Of a DNA stretch of 27,572 nucleotides, positions 9,303-17,947 are shown piece after piece; the stretch's first letter is position 1, and each line of letters begins with the position of its first letter. Origin of the DNA: a virus; IMG/VR virus record IMGVR_UViG_3300004097_001413, positions 1-27,572 of that record. One strand, 5' to 3'. A model generated the notes under the pieces. The model was not told the DNA's origin and did no database searches. It saw nothing but the letters and a program-made list of their open reading frames with translations. The position numbers and the translations under genes are program-made.

Positions 9303-9817
9303 AATGGATCCTTATCACCTACTGGTGAAATTGTTAAAGTAATAGGAAGTTTGCAGTCATCATAGTCCTTCGCTATAATCTCCTGCTCAATCTCTTCCAC
9401 GTTGGTTGAATCAGTACTATGAAAGGTAGTCCACACAGTCTCTTCTAAGCAGTAAACTACTCGTTGTGTACCTGCACTAGATACAAATGTAATGGGAGCC
9501 TCATAGCACTGCTCTCCCTCAAATGTAGCCACTATGCACTTGCCTTTAGATATTACATTGACGTGTGCATGCTTGTGAATCTTACCTACTACAAGTGCAC
9601 CTGCTGGCATAGTAAACTCTCTACCATACTGGCTAGGTGCAAAGTGGTGAGATGTAGGAAAGTCCTCAATACTCAACTCCCTATCATCTCCCTCTAGTGC
9701 CATAGCAATTAACTGTATACGCGCTCTAGCTTCCATGTCCTTACCTAGTCCAAAGAAGTCAGTAGGTAAAGCATTAGGGCTACGTATAAGAGGTGCTATA
9801 GCTGCTAGCTTGTTCAT
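9299..9817 (-). CDS. Cupin-like (RmlC-type jelly-roll) protein
   Basis: The protein has 172 residues; GGGAGA precedes the ATG, and the start overlaps the endolysin stop by four bases. Residues 65-135 read like a small cupin barrel: a Pro-Ala-Gly turn, GKIHKHAHVNVISKG with three histidines (81, 83, 85), then YEAPITFVSSAG and a closing histidine at 133. These could bind a metal as in metal-binding cupins. Similar short cupin proteins occur among structural genes of other short-tailed phages, where they are thought to be virion-associated. Substrate and activity are unknown, and I cannot tell whether the barrel binds metal, sugar or only another virion protein. Confidence 0.65.
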   Translation of the reverse strand: MNKLAAIAPLIRSPNALPTDFFGLGKDMEARARIQLIAMALEGDDRELSIEDFPTSHHFAPSQYGREFTMPAGALVVGKIHKHAHVNVISKGKCIVATFEGEQCYEAPITFVSSAGTQRVVYCLEETVWTTFHSTDSTNVEEIEQEIIAKDYDDCKLPITLTISPVGDKDPL

Positions 9818-10281
9818 GCAATCTCCCAGTGGAATAAGTCCACGAATCGGTTATGTAGTATACCATCAGCATGTTGCCACTTACCTCCCCAACGCAGCTC
9901 TATACCATGGCGCTTTGCAGCTAACTGCATTAGCATATCTAGCCTAGCGTACTGCATGTATATCCAAGTCTTTACATTAGCAGTAGTAGTGTTAGTAGTA
10001 GCTGCAATTCTATGTAACTGACGCTCATCACACCATAGGTACTTGTGAGTATTGTGGTAAATCACTAAGTCCACTGCCTCACTAGGAAAGCGGTTGTGCT
10101 TACCTTTAGGGAACTTCAGACGGGACTCCCCACTCTCATATAAGGCATCCTGTTCCGCACGCTTTCTATGCCCACAGGTGACACCTATATCCATTTCAGC
10201 TAGTACTTCCATTACAATAAGCTTGAGTACTGGTGCACATGTACTTAACTTAGCCTCACTGTTATCACTTAATTTGTTCAC
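9814..10281 (-). CDS. Endolysin, M15/VanY-type L-alanyl-D-glutamate peptidase
   Basis: The protein has 155 residues and starts at GTG, with a perfect AGGAGG six bases upstream. It shows the M15 peptidase layout: CGHRKRAEQDALY near residues 36-48, then KHNRFPSEAVDLVI giving zinc ligands H62 and D71, and FVDLFHWEI giving D148 and H151, as in the T5 endolysin. Such enzymes cut the L-Ala-D-Glu bond of peptidoglycan. There is no signal peptide, so export would need the holin encoded two genes upstream. Length fits a single-domain Gram-negative endolysin. A structural murein hydrolase is possible given the tail-gene setting, but endolysin is more likely. Confidence 0.85.
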   Translation of the reverse strand: MNKLSDNSEAKLSTCAPVLKLIVMEVLAEMDIGVTCGHRKRAEQDALYESGESRLKFPKGKHNRFPSEAVDLVIYHNTHKYLWCDERQLHRIAATTNTTTANVKTWIYMQYARLDMLMQLAAKRHGIELRWGGKWQHADGILHNRFVDLFHWEIA

Positions 10282-10283
10282 TA

Positions 10284-10577
10284 TTAACCTCCTAGGGCGA
10301 CTAGTCTATCTTCATGATCTTGTAAGATAGTATAAATTTGAGCCTTTAGACTATTAACTTCTTCTACAGCATCAAGTAGTAACTGGTTGCTGTTTACTAA
10401 GTCAGTACGTAATGCTTGTATCACTAAGTGGCTATCACGTATAGTCGTAAAGTGCAATAAGGGTGAATACATTGTAGGCACTTGCACTACTTGTGGCAAC
10501 TGCTTTACAGATTTAATTTTAAGTACTGACACTTCTTCCATTACAGTAAGGTCAGCAGGTACTTGGAGTATAGCCAT
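10284..10577 (-). CDS. Small coiled-coil protein of unknown function
   Basis: The protein has 97 residues. The ATG overlaps the nozzle stop (TAATG) and is preceded by GGGAGG, so translation is coupled. The N-terminal half is beta-prone and proline-containing, while residues 55-92 form a likely amphipathic helix with heptad-like Leu/Val/Ile spacing (LLLDAVEEVNSLKAQI). No catalytic motif is visible. Position between the tail nozzle and endolysin genes suggests a tail accessory or a lysis-related helper; there is no membrane segment that would make it a holin or inner spanin. Confidence 0.7.
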   Translation of the reverse strand: MAILQVPADLTVMEEVSVLKIKSVKQLPQVVQVPTMYSPLLHFTTIRDSHLVIQALRTDLVNSNQLLLDAVEEVNSLKAQIYTILQDHEDRLVALGG

Positions 10578-12355
10578 TACCAGTTACCTCCCTGTTCCAC
10601 TTCTATAGCCATTCCAGTTAAGTAGAAGTTAGCGCCTGTCACCTCGACTTGCAACTCCTTACCTTCTATATGACCGTAGTGCCTTCCATCCGCAGGGTTA
10701 TAAATGAACTCAATAGGATTATCATGACCTAGCACTCCAGCATCATAGACTCTAACAGCACATCTGTCGGCTTCTGTAGAGTCACTGTGTAATCTACCAT
10801 CCAACTTAATACTGTGGATTACTGTAGTCTTAGATCTACTAAGTTGAATGTTACCTACAATAAACTCCCCCATGCCAATAGCTGTAGCTACTAATGAATC
10901 AGCAGTAATTAAGTCATTCGCAGCTTCAGTACTCTTACCTAAATCTATATCTACTAAGTTGACGTTGCTATTAGTAATAGAGCTTCCACGTAGTGCAGCT
11001 AAGAATCTATTAGGTATAAAATCTTGAGGGTATAACTGACTAGCTCCACGTTTACTTGTATTAAGTGCTGGAGTAATTGCAGTGTAGTTACCTTTCAAAA
11101 CTGCCAACTGCCCAGTACCTAGATTAAGAAAGAACAATCTATTAAGTTCATTAGGGAAATCTACTACTTCAGTAGGTCCCATGTTAGATCTACCTACTTT
11201 AACCACTAAGTAGTTACCTACATACTTAAGGGCTACTACCTTAGTAGATAATTCATGAGCCTGTAATACAGGAGAAGGTACAGCTGCGCGTCTAATTAGG
11301 TTACTACCTTCATCCTTATACTCAGTAGATAAGTTGTTGAGCATCTCGTCTAACGCGGGGTCTATCAGTTCTACGCCATTAGGTGATACACTTGACAGTC
11401 CATTAGATAGCATTGCAATCTGAGTACTAGCTACTTCCCCTTGTGTAACTATAGGACTGCCACCTTCATGTACTAGCACGCCTGAACTGCCCGCAACCTC
11501 TGTAAATATCCAAGGGTTACTTGAGTCCCCACTGAATGCAGCATGTATAATGTTAAGCTTACAGTAGATCATTAGACCTGTAGGGTTAGGTACTATTATA
11601 ACGATTGGACCTTTAGCTTCACTGATTTGAGTGCTACCTCCCCCGCCTACTGAAGGTGTAAAGTCAGTGAAGTCTATTGGGCTAGACCAGTACAATCTAT
11701 CTGTATCCCAGAATAGTAAGTAGTTACCATATGAAGTAATACTGAGATCATTCAATGCACCAACAGGGTTAATATCTATACCTATGAGGTTATAAATTTC
11801 TGCTGAGTGAGTAGATGCATTGTAAATCATTACATCACTACCTGTAAGTGCGTTGTCCAAGGTAATAGTAGGGTCAAGTGTATAAGAACTTGACAACATG
11901 ATAACTGTCTTAGTCTGGAACACTGTATCTATTTTAGTAGCACGGTGGAACACCCCTATATCAGTCATTAACTCCTTCCACTCACCGTTAGTTGCTACTG
12001 AGTAACTAGTACCTCCTTCATAAAAAGAACTAACCCCACTTATGTAACGGTAATAAGCTTCACCTTCAGCATCAATCATTGTACCTAGGTCAGGAGAGTT
12101 TGAAACTTCGTAGTAAGCAGGTAAGTCTGCTCCACCCCCAATATCAGCATTGTACTCAGAGCTACTGAAATTGATTGACTTAATACCACCTGTAAAAGGT
12201 AGAGCGTTCATACTCCACAATACTTTAGGTGATGTTAGTCTAGAGTTGTAGACCTGTGACTGCTCATAACTGCCTGATAGTGCTGAGTGCACTTCATCGC
12301 CTGAGAGCCATGAGTTAGCTTGTGACAAGTCCATATATAATTCAGTTGTTGACAT
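10577..12355 (-). CDS. Tail tube nozzle protein (gp12-like tail tubular protein B)
   Basis: The protein has 592 residues with AAGGAA just ahead of the ATG. It is almost entirely beta-rich, with repeated short strands separated by Gly/Asn/Ser turns, and includes LLFWDTDRLYWSSPIDFTDF and a glycine string near residue 236, a pattern I associate with podovirus nozzle and stabilisation proteins (T7 gp12, P22 gp10). Its C-terminal part reads like a small beta-sandwich. It follows the adaptor, fibre and holin genes and precedes the lysis genes. The role would be the distal end of the short tail tube, through which DNA leaves. No enzymatic motif is seen. Confidence 0.7.
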   Translation of the reverse strand: MSTTELYMDLSQANSWLSGDEVHSALSGSYEQSQVYNSRLTSPKVLWSMNALPFTGGIKSINFSSSEYNADIGGGADLPAYYEVSNSPDLGTMIDAEGEAYYRYISGVSSFYEGGTSYSVATNGEWKELMTDIGVFHRATKIDTVFQTKTVIMLSSSYTLDPTITLDNALTGSDVMIYNASTHSAEIYNLIGIDINPVGALNDLSITSYGNYLLFWDTDRLYWSSPIDFTDFTPSVGGGGSTQISEAKGPIVIIVPNPTGLMIYCKLNIIHAAFSGDSSNPWIFTEVAGSSGVLVHEGGSPIVTQGEVASTQIAMLSNGLSSVSPNGVELIDPALDEMLNNLSTEYKDEGSNLIRRAAVPSPVLQAHELSTKVVALKYVGNYLVVKVGRSNMGPTEVVDFPNELNRLFFLNLGTGQLAVLKGNYTAITPALNTSKRGASQLYPQDFIPNRFLAALRGSSITNSNVNLVDIDLGKSTEAANDLITADSLVATAIGMGEFIVGNIQLSRSKTTVIHSIKLDGRLHSDSTEADRCAVRVYDAGVLGHDNPIEFIYNPADGRHYGHIEGKELQVEVTGANFYLTGMAIEVEQGGNW

Positions 12356-12385
12356 AGTAATTCCTTTGTGAGTGAGTGGGTACTA

Positions 12386-12733
12386 TTAATTATCTTTATC
12401 TACTTTCATTTTGCGTGTAAGCCATATCTGCATTAGGAATATACCCCTAGCACCTAAATGACCTGCTATACCACTACAAAAGAAAACTAGCTCTATGTTG
12501 AAATTTAAACTCATTGCAAGCAGTGCTGCTAGTACACCTGCAAATCCACTGATAAGGGTATCTACTACCAGTGCTAGGAAGCTAAATTTCTTAATCTCCC
12601 CTGAGCGCCATTTACCTAAATAACTCATTATTCCTCCAGCTGCTGCTAAAAGTACAATCCCTAGGTAGTGACTGCGTGACTCGTAAAAGTCCACTACCAT
12701 GCGTAGCAAAGTAGTTTCTGGTTCTTTTGCCAT
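12386..12733 (-). CDS. Holin, LydA-like (holin superfamily III)
   Basis: The protein has 115 residues from the ATG at 12733, which has AAGGAAGAG upstream; a longer GTG reading from 12766 is less likely. Three hydrophobic segments are visible (about residues 24-41, 51-76 and 82-104), the last carrying CSGIAGHLGARG, typical of LydA-type holins. The C-terminus is short and charged (RKMKVDKDN). Such proteins form lethal holes in the inner membrane and release or activate the endolysin. It sits alone between the fibre and nozzle genes, separated from the endolysin by two genes. A hairpin lies in its leader. Confidence 0.8.
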   Translation of the reverse strand: MAKEPETTLLRMVVDFYESRSHYLGIVLLAAAGGIMSYLGKWRSGEIKKFSFLALVVDTLISGFAGVLAALLAMSLNFNIELVFFCSGIAGHLGARGIFLMQIWLTRKMKVDKDN

Positions 12734-12752
12734 ATTCTCTTCCTTTGAAGCT

Positions 12753-12773
12753 GTAGGTACTTGCACTACCTAC
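12753..12773 (-). promoter_or_regulatory. Hairpin in the holin leader
   Basis: A perfect 7-bp inverted repeat (GTAGGTA / TACCTAC) with a 7-base loop lies between the fibre stop and the holin ribosome-binding site. On the minus strand it is not followed by T residues, so it is not a normal terminator. It could be an RNA processing or stability element or a translation control for the holin. Confidence 0.4.
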
Positions 12774-12787
12774 TGTTAATATTGCTA

Positions 12788-14653
12788 CTACGTACCGTGG
12801 GTGATATTTGCTAACCAGTCCGTAGGTGTCGCAGTAAAAGACATTAAAGCCTTATGAGTCCCTGGGGATAATGTAAAGGGAAGTACTAGCTCATCATCTG
12901 CTGTAGGGCGGTTACGTATAGTGTCACCGCTTCCTGATGCTACATCAATGTTAAACGTGTAGTCCATGAGAATCTCATAGGTCTTACCCACTTCCACATC
13001 AGCAAGTGCAGGAAGTCTGCACGTAAATGGTGTAGTGTAAGGGTCAGTAGTAGGTATAGGCATTGTACGTGTACTAACTAATTGACCTCCATCATACAGT
13101 GGGATATAGTCATTAACGTTTGATAGCGTAATTCCAGTTAGTTCTTGTGAGGCTACATCTACTGCCCAGTAACCACCTTGGAATGTCAGTTCTATTACTA
13201 TGGCTATAGGCGTTAGCAAGTCCAGTTGTATAGGAAGACTGTTTATAGCTGCGATGTCTACAGGTATAGGAGAGTCTCTAAGAAAGAACCGCTCTCTTAA
13301 GTAATCAGGTACTGACTCATCCTGAGCAGTCAGCAGTTGCATGTAAGAACCTAATGGCTTGAAGATTCTAATACGGTAAGGATCTGCTGAGCCTGCATCA
13401 AGTGCTGTACCTCTGGAAGGTAAGCGTACAATGAGTGGAATATCTGCTGTACTGGGACTAGCTGTACCTGTACCTGCATCTCCAATGTAAACATTAGTAC
13501 TTGCCAGCTCGGCTTCTACTGCACGTGTAAACACTTGATTTACTGGCTGAGTTGACTCACCTAATGTAGTACCTCCTCCACTTCCATTACCATTACCACC
13601 CCCCTCAGCACTTTCAAGTGCAGTTGTTCTATTCTCTAGTGAAGTAGCTCTAGAATCTAGTGAAGCTGTACTATCTCCTAGTTCTTGCAACTGATCTTCC
13701 ACGATATTAGAGGAGAATCCTGTAGCTTGACTGTTAATTTCATCAGCTCTATCAGTACGGGAAGCCTGTTCACTTATAAGCTCTAGGTCCTCCAGTAAGG
13801 TAGTACCTGTAGCTATTACTCCTGTAACTATCTCAGAGGGGTCTACGTCAGCAGGGTTTTCAGCAATACTTCTTACTGCTGCTAGTTCCTGTCCAGTAGA
13901 GTTAGCTGTACTGAACAGTTCAATTAACTGTGTCTGTACTGTTGAGCCTACAGCGCCTACTCCGCCGCCAGCAGCCTCTGTAAGTGCAGAGATTTCAGCA
14001 GCTGTAAATGACTGTAAGCTACTTACTACATTCCAACGTGTACCATCAAATACTATCATGTAATCAGCATTAGGCTGTAACGTGTAGGAAGTTACAAGAC
14101 TAGTAGATTCTGCAAAGAACTGCTCAGTACCACTAGTTGATGTTAATGTACCAGAAGTATTAACTCCTGTAGTAAGTACAATCAGGTTACCCGCTAAACT
14201 ATTGTCAGCCGGAGGGAGTTTAAGTGTGGCACTTGAAGATAAGTGGTACTTAAGTTCTACCTGTAGAGATGTGGCAGCTGTAAGAACATTAACTGCTGGA
14301 TTAAGGGCATTAGCTACTGAGATAGTACCTCCCCATGCACTACCTTTGTACTCTTGAGCAGTAGCTGTATCTACAATATAGAAACGCTGCCCTTGGAAAG
14401 GAGACAGGTTATCACGTTGTGAAACGCTACCAGCAACTACTTGTCCAAATGCCCCAATCCAAGTATCTGTACCGTCATTAGCGTACACACACATAGATTG
14501 AATTTCTTCTAAGTAGTACATGTACTGAGAGACTTTACCTAGCGTAAGGAGATCAGCACCTGCTATACGCTTAGCTCCCATATTCTGTACTACGACTTTG
14601 TTAGCTTGTACCCCCAGCGCTACTGGAGCACCGTTCATAATTTCATCTGACAT
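12788..14653 (-). CDS. Tail fibre / appendage protein
   Basis: The protein has 621 residues. I start it at the ATG at 14653, whose GAGGTG site lies inside the end of the preceding gene; the longer ORF from 14701 has no site. Order of parts: a beta-rich N-terminal region with virion-attachment character (about 1-230), a helical coiled-coil region (about 240-355, with repeats such as STASLDSRATSLENRTTALES), a glycine/asparagine linker at about 358-368, and a beta-rich C-terminal domain of about 240 residues. This is the build of a trimeric fibre. I recognise no enzymatic motif in the C-terminal domain, so it may be a receptor-binding or adaptor part. It lies next to the tail adaptor and holin genes. 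Confidence 0.7.
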   Translation of the reverse strand: MSDEIMNGAPVALGVQANKVVVQNMGAKRIAGADLLTLGKVSQYMYYLEEIQSMCVYANDGTDTWIGAFGQVVAGSVSQRDNLSPFQGQRFYIVDTATAQEYKGSAWGGTISVANALNPAVNVLTAATSLQVELKYHLSSSATLKLPPADNSLAGNLIVLTTGVNTSGTLTSTSGTEQFFAESTSLVTSYTLQPNADYMIVFDGTRWNVVSSLQSFTAAEISALTEAAGGGVGAVGSTVQTQLIELFSTANSTGQELAAVRSIAENPADVDPSEIVTGVIATGTTLLEDLELISEQASRTDRADEINSQATGFSSNIVEDQLQELGDSTASLDSRATSLENRTTALESAEGGGNGNGSGGGTTLGESTQPVNQVFTRAVEAELASTNVYIGDAGTGTASPSTADIPLIVRLPSRGTALDAGSADPYRIRIFKPLGSYMQLLTAQDESVPDYLRERFFLRDSPIPVDIAAINSLPIQLDLLTPIAIVIELTFQGGYWAVDVASQELTGITLSNVNDYIPLYDGGQLVSTRTMPIPTTDPYTTPFTCRLPALADVEVGKTYEILMDYTFNIDVASGSGDTIRNRPTADDELVLPFTLSPGTHKALMSFTATPTDWLANITHGT

Positions 14654-14654
14654 T

Positions 14655-14882
14655 TTACACCTCAGTGTTGGATAAGTTAGTAAATTGGTAACCTTGTCCA
14701 CTATCTACAGGGTCTTCTTGTGTAATTGAATAGCGCTCGTTCTTCTTATAAGTATCTGAAGGGTAAGCCACAGCTAACAGTGGTACATTTCCGTTGGCAG
14801 TGGCTGCTGAGACTACGCTAGTCTTACCTATACGCTTCAATTTCTCAGCAGCTGTCTCTACTATAATTTCAGGGGTAGCCAT
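14655..14882 (-). CDS. Small protein of unknown function between tail genes
   Basis: The protein has 75 residues. The ATG lies three bases past the stop of the adaptor gene, with GAGGAAT within that gene's last codons, so the two are coupled. It has a helical N-terminus (IIVETAAEKLKRIGKT) and otherwise small polar residues and turns. It ends one base before the fibre start, so gp11-like, this gene and the fibre form a tight unit. No family recognised. It may be a small neck or fibre-attachment component. Confidence 0.6.
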   Translation of the reverse strand: MATPEIIVETAAEKLKRIGKTSVVSAATANGNVPLLAVAYPSDTYKKNERYSITQEDPVDSGQGYQFTNLSNTEV

Positions 14883-14885
14883 AAG

Positions 14886-15479
14886 CTATTCCTCCATAGA
14901 TGTGAAGTCTTCAATTATGCCTTGTAATTGTAGCATCATCTGAGTTCTAGCTTCACGTGCTAGTTCCATTCTACCAATAGTAGGGTAGAAGTCTGATAGT
15001 GCGGCATCTATAAAGACTGAATCGTTATCCTTCATTAACCAAGTTTCTAAGTTGTTATCTTGGACTTCAGGGTAACAGTAATAACTGACATATAAGCTAC
15101 TAGCGCCTACAGTCCCTTTGACTACTATCGCCTCGCCTGCTACATAGTAGATATCCGACTTACGTTCAAAGTAGGAGTCTATTAAATCTGAGGCACTTAC
15201 ATAGTCATAAGTATTGTCGCGTGTAGTTAACTGTAGAGGATTTCCAGTAGCACTCATAGGCGCAACTATAGTGAACTTTCTAACACGTGGAGGTAGTGCT
15301 ACCTTAAAGTCGCTGTAAGTACCTCCTAAGTCCACAGACTCCTCTACTATGTCTCTAGGGAAGTAACCTGCAGTATGCACCATGCGAATAGCCTTTCGGA
15401 CTGAGCTACGTATAACATCCGTCTTATCTATACGATTAGTGCGACTTACTATTAGACTAACCATTTCATCTAGTGTCAC
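14886..15479 (-). CDS. Tail adaptor / tail tubular protein A (gp11-like)
   Basis: The protein has 197 residues from a GTG at 15479 with AAGGAGAG upstream. The longer ORF up to 15551 would translate through the capsid terminator and is rejected. Length is almost that of T7 gp11 (196 residues). The N-terminal 55 residues are helical, with a DDxI-like pattern (VSLIVSRTNRIDKTDVIRSSVRKAIRMV), followed by a beta-rich centre and a C-terminal helix, the arrangement of adaptor proteins that join portal to nozzle. It is the first gene after the terminator that follows the capsid gene, so it should be expressed less than the capsid. Confidence 0.7.
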   Translation of the reverse strand: MTLDEMVSLIVSRTNRIDKTDVIRSSVRKAIRMVHTAGYFPRDIVEESVDLGGTYSDFKVALPPRVRKFTIVAPMSATGNPLQLTTRDNTYDYVSASDLIDSYFERKSDIYYVAGEAIVVKGTVGASSLYVSYYCYPEVQDNNLETWLMKDNDSVFIDAALSDFYPTIGRMELAREARTQMMLQLQGIIEDFTSMEE

Positions 15480-15499
15480 AATTTCTCTCCTTTTAAAAC

Positions 15500-15538
15500 A
15501 AAAAAAAAAGGCGTGAAGCTGTAATAGCCCCACGCCTC
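15500..15538 (-). terminator. Strong terminator after the major capsid gene
   Basis: On the minus strand a GC-rich 7-bp outer stem (15531-15537 with 15509-15515), with additional inner GGCT/AGCT-type pairing, is followed by ten T residues. It lies 20 bases after the capsid stop and ahead of the adaptor ribosome-binding site. Position and form match the capsid terminators of T7-like phages, which reduce transcription into the tail genes. Confidence 0.9.
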
Positions 15539-15557
15539 TCCCACCACTCACAACTTG

Positions 15558-16772
15558 TTAGATAGCGCCAGCAGTCAAATCGTAAATGATACCACAAGCA
15601 AATGGGTTTTGCATTTCGATTGTAAGCTCAGTAGTCATTACACCACCTTTTGCATCTTGACCGTTAGTACTAGCTGGATTTTCGTTAATGAAATCTACCA
15701 TAGTATCGCGACCTTCCATGTAAGCAAAGTCGAACTGTGAAGTTTCCATAATAACCATCATCTTCTGCCAATCAACGTTAGTGTTGAAGATTGGATGCTC
15801 TACTAACTGGATCACACCACGAGGTATTACTATCTGAGTAAACTTCAAACCAAAGCTAGATTCAGCTTGTACGATTTGGTACTCACCAGATAAACGACCG
15901 ATTTCGTTAATTACGTTAATAGCCGTTTTACCACAGTAAGCTACACGAGTGTTACCACTCATTGAGTCAGTACGTTGGTCAAATAATGGATCAAGCATTG
16001 CAATCAATTGGGTGTAGCTAGTAGTAGCACCTGCTTGACGAATGTTAGTAGGAGCTAACTTCTGAATAAGTGCTTCGATACCATCCATTGTATGTAATGG
16101 CTCACCAGTAGCTGCATCAACTTTGTTCTGCTTACGAGAGAAGAACGTTGCTAGCTCAATATCACGACCGTGGAAGAATGTAGCATCATCTTTGTTTTCA
16201 GAGATAGTACCTTTACCTGCCACTTGCTTAACTGCTGCTAGTGTACGACCTTGCGCCCAGGCATTACGGAAAATATGAGAGTTGTTTAAGTGACGTACTG
16301 GAATGATAGCACGATGTTGAGGCTTATCACTAGCTTCTGGATGAGCGTTACCGATAGCAGGTAAGATAGCTCCAGCTGTTAGTGCTGCTGCAGTAGTATC
16401 CCCAAACTCACGTTCAACCACAATACTAGTAGCAGATGCAACTTCAATTACACGGATGATCTCACCCGCAGTAAATACACCTGATACAAAAGTAGGTGGT
16501 ACACGTAAAATGTCATTTGGTACTAAGCCTGCACTGGCTACCACTGTTAGAGTTGTAGCACTTGCTGTTGCATTAATTCCAATAACAATGTTAGTAAACT
16601 GTGCTGTCTTAGACCAGTAACCATGTTCAATTTGAAGTGCTGTCTTCTTCTTCGCCATGCCAGATAGTGCAAACAGTGGCGCGTCACCATTAGGGTTAAT
16701 ACGCGCGTAGTTAGCAGCAAAAGACTTCTTAGCTAAATCAGCTGGTAAATCAGATGTTGAGTAAAATTTCAT
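15558..16772 (-). CDS. Major capsid protein
   Basis: The protein has 404 residues; AAGGAT precedes the ATG. It follows portal and scaffold genes and is followed by a strong terminator, both typical for the main shell protein. The sequence is a mixed alpha/beta, Ala/Thr-rich protein with an early beta-rich insertion (about residues 55-130), then RNAWAQGRTLAAVKQVAGKG and a long helix-rich core, reading like an HK97-fold capsid of the DUF5309/SU10-like kind; that family placement is from memory of pattern and unsure. Its codon use looks smoother than its neighbours (more GCT, ACT and AAC, fewer CTAG sites), fitting high expression. Confidence 0.85.
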   Translation of the reverse strand: MKFYSTSDLPADLAKKSFAANYARINPNGDAPLFALSGMAKKKTALQIEHGYWSKTAQFTNIVIGINATASATTLTVVASAGLVPNDILRVPPTFVSGVFTAGEIIRVIEVASATSIVVEREFGDTTAAALTAGAILPAIGNAHPEASDKPQHRAIIPVRHLNNSHIFRNAWAQGRTLAAVKQVAGKGTISENKDDATFFHGRDIELATFFSRKQNKVDAATGEPLHTMDGIEALIQKLAPTNIRQAGATTSYTQLIAMLDPLFDQRTDSMSGNTRVAYCGKTAINVINEIGRLSGEYQIVQAESSFGLKFTQIVIPRGVIQLVEHPIFNTNVDWQKMMVIMETSQFDFAYMEGRDTMVDFINENPASTNGQDAKGGVMTTELTIEMQNPFACGIIYDLTAGAI

Positions 16773-16794
16773 AATAGTATCCTTGTACTACTTG

Positions 16795-17652
16795 TTAATA
16801 GTTAAATAACTTTTCCATATCAGAAAGGCTATCAGCTGGTTGTTCCATTTGCTGCTGCTGGTTACGAGGTGCAAACTGCATGTTACCCATCTGGCTTGAA
16901 TAGTCTTGCATCATCTCAAGTGCCTTCTGTTGTACTTCTTGGGCAGAAGCATTAGGGAACATTGAGCGGATGTGACTAGTAGCCATCTGTACCATAGGCT
17001 GCATCTCAGGCTTACTAAAGTCAGCATACTCAGGAGTAGACCACATGTTATTCATCTGGTGGTTATTAATTAACTCAGGTAATGACTTGTTCTGGAAGTT
17101 CTCGAACATACCATTAACTGCTTTATCCGCTACTCTACTACTGAGGAATGATGATAACCCAGCGCCTTGCTGTACAGCTGCATTAATGATACTAGGTAGT
17201 GCTGAGAAGTCGCCACTAGTAAACTGGGCTTGTACATCAGCATTAAAAAGTTCACCTACAAAGTCTTTACCTTTAACTAGTGCATTGTACTCATCAATTT
17301 TAGTACGTGCAAAGATTGACTCGAAAGGTGTTTCAGGTGCAGCAGGAGCAGCAGGTGTTGCTGGATCACTTGTACCATTATCCGCTGATTTGAACCATTT
17401 GTCCATCGGAGATCCACCCTGCGGAGAGCCTGCTGAGCTATTAGGGAACCCCTGTGTACCTGGTGGTAAGCCATTAGGATCAGTAGCTACTGGCGCATTA
17501 CTATTAGGTGCTGACTGGCTGTTCATCATATCAAAGATATTAGGTCCTCCCCCCATAGGATCTAGTGGCTGTGTAATACCATTTACTGTACGAGGTGCTT
17601 GTGCTTGTGGAGCTTGATTATTTTGAGCTTGTGCATTATATGGCTGATTCAT
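16795..17652 (-). CDS. Scaffolding protein
   Basis: The protein has 285 residues with AAAGGAA ahead of the ATG. The first 110 residues are a Pro/Gln/Asn/Ala/Gly-rich disordered region, including a PATPAAPAAPETP stretch. The middle is helical (residues 115-215), and the C-terminus holds Met/Gln-rich helices ending in SLSDMEKLFNY. Acidic-to-neutral, extended and helical proteins directly upstream of the capsid gene are the rule for scaffolds in short-tailed phages. No protease motif is seen, so head maturation by this gene is unlikely. Its start overlaps the end of the preceding small gene by 17 bases. Confidence 0.8.
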   Translation of the reverse strand: MNQPYNAQAQNNQAPQAQAPRTVNGITQPLDPMGGGPNIFDMMNSQSAPNSNAPVATDPNGLPPGTQGFPNSSAGSPQGGSPMDKWFKSADNGTSDPATPAAPAAPETPFESIFARTKIDEYNALVKGKDFVGELFNADVQAQFTSGDFSALPSIINAAVQQGAGLSSFLSSRVADKAVNGMFENFQNKSLPELINNHQMNNMWSTPEYADFSKPEMQPMVQMATSHIRSMFPNASAQEVQQKALEMMQDYSSQMGNMQFAPRNQQQQMEQPADSLSDMEKLFNY

Positions 17653-17947
17653 CTTGTGATTCCTTTAGTAGTGCTATGTTGGCGTAGTGGGTATCGAGTA
17701 AAAACTCAATCATTAAAGCTGAGATGTCAGTACGTATTTGTGCTGCTACTAACTTCTCAGGGTTTGCTAAATACTCAATAGCGTTGGTACTAGCTTTATC
17801 TAAGATATAAGATACCTTTAAATTTTCAAGTGCTAGTACTGATTGCGGATTGAGAATGAACTTACTGATATCTAATTCAAAGTTAACATTAGTAAGTAAA
17901 TCACATTCGCGCTTATTGAGGGGCTTGAGCTGCTGGCTGTCCGTCAT
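17636..17947 (-). CDS. Small helical protein between portal and scaffold genes
   Basis: The protein has 103 residues from the ATG at 17947, which has AGGAG six bases upstream; the longer ORF from 18013 overlaps the portal gene more and lacks a site. It overlaps the portal end by 35 bases and the scaffold start by 17. The sequence is mostly helical (ALENLKVSYILDKASTNAIEYL, then an LLDTHYANIALLKES end) with no Cys cluster or catalytic motif. I do not recognise it. Position suggests a head-assembly helper or minor head protein. Confidence 0.65.
   Translation of the reverse strand: MTDSQQLKPLNKRECDLLTNVNFELDISKFILNPQSVLALENLKVSYILDKASTNAIEYLANPEKLVAAQIRTDISALMIEFLLDTHYANIALLKESQDESAI

Noticed and set aside
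15480-15551. N-terminal extension of the tail adaptor
   Set aside because: It would translate through the capsid terminator hairpin and lacks a ribosome-binding site, while the GTG at 15479 has AAGGAGAG upstream.
17045-17617. 190-residue plus-strand ORF opposite the scaffold gene
   Set aside because: It is the antisense shadow of the scaffold gene; no ribosome-binding site, and composition mirrors the Ala/Pro/Gly codons on the other strand.
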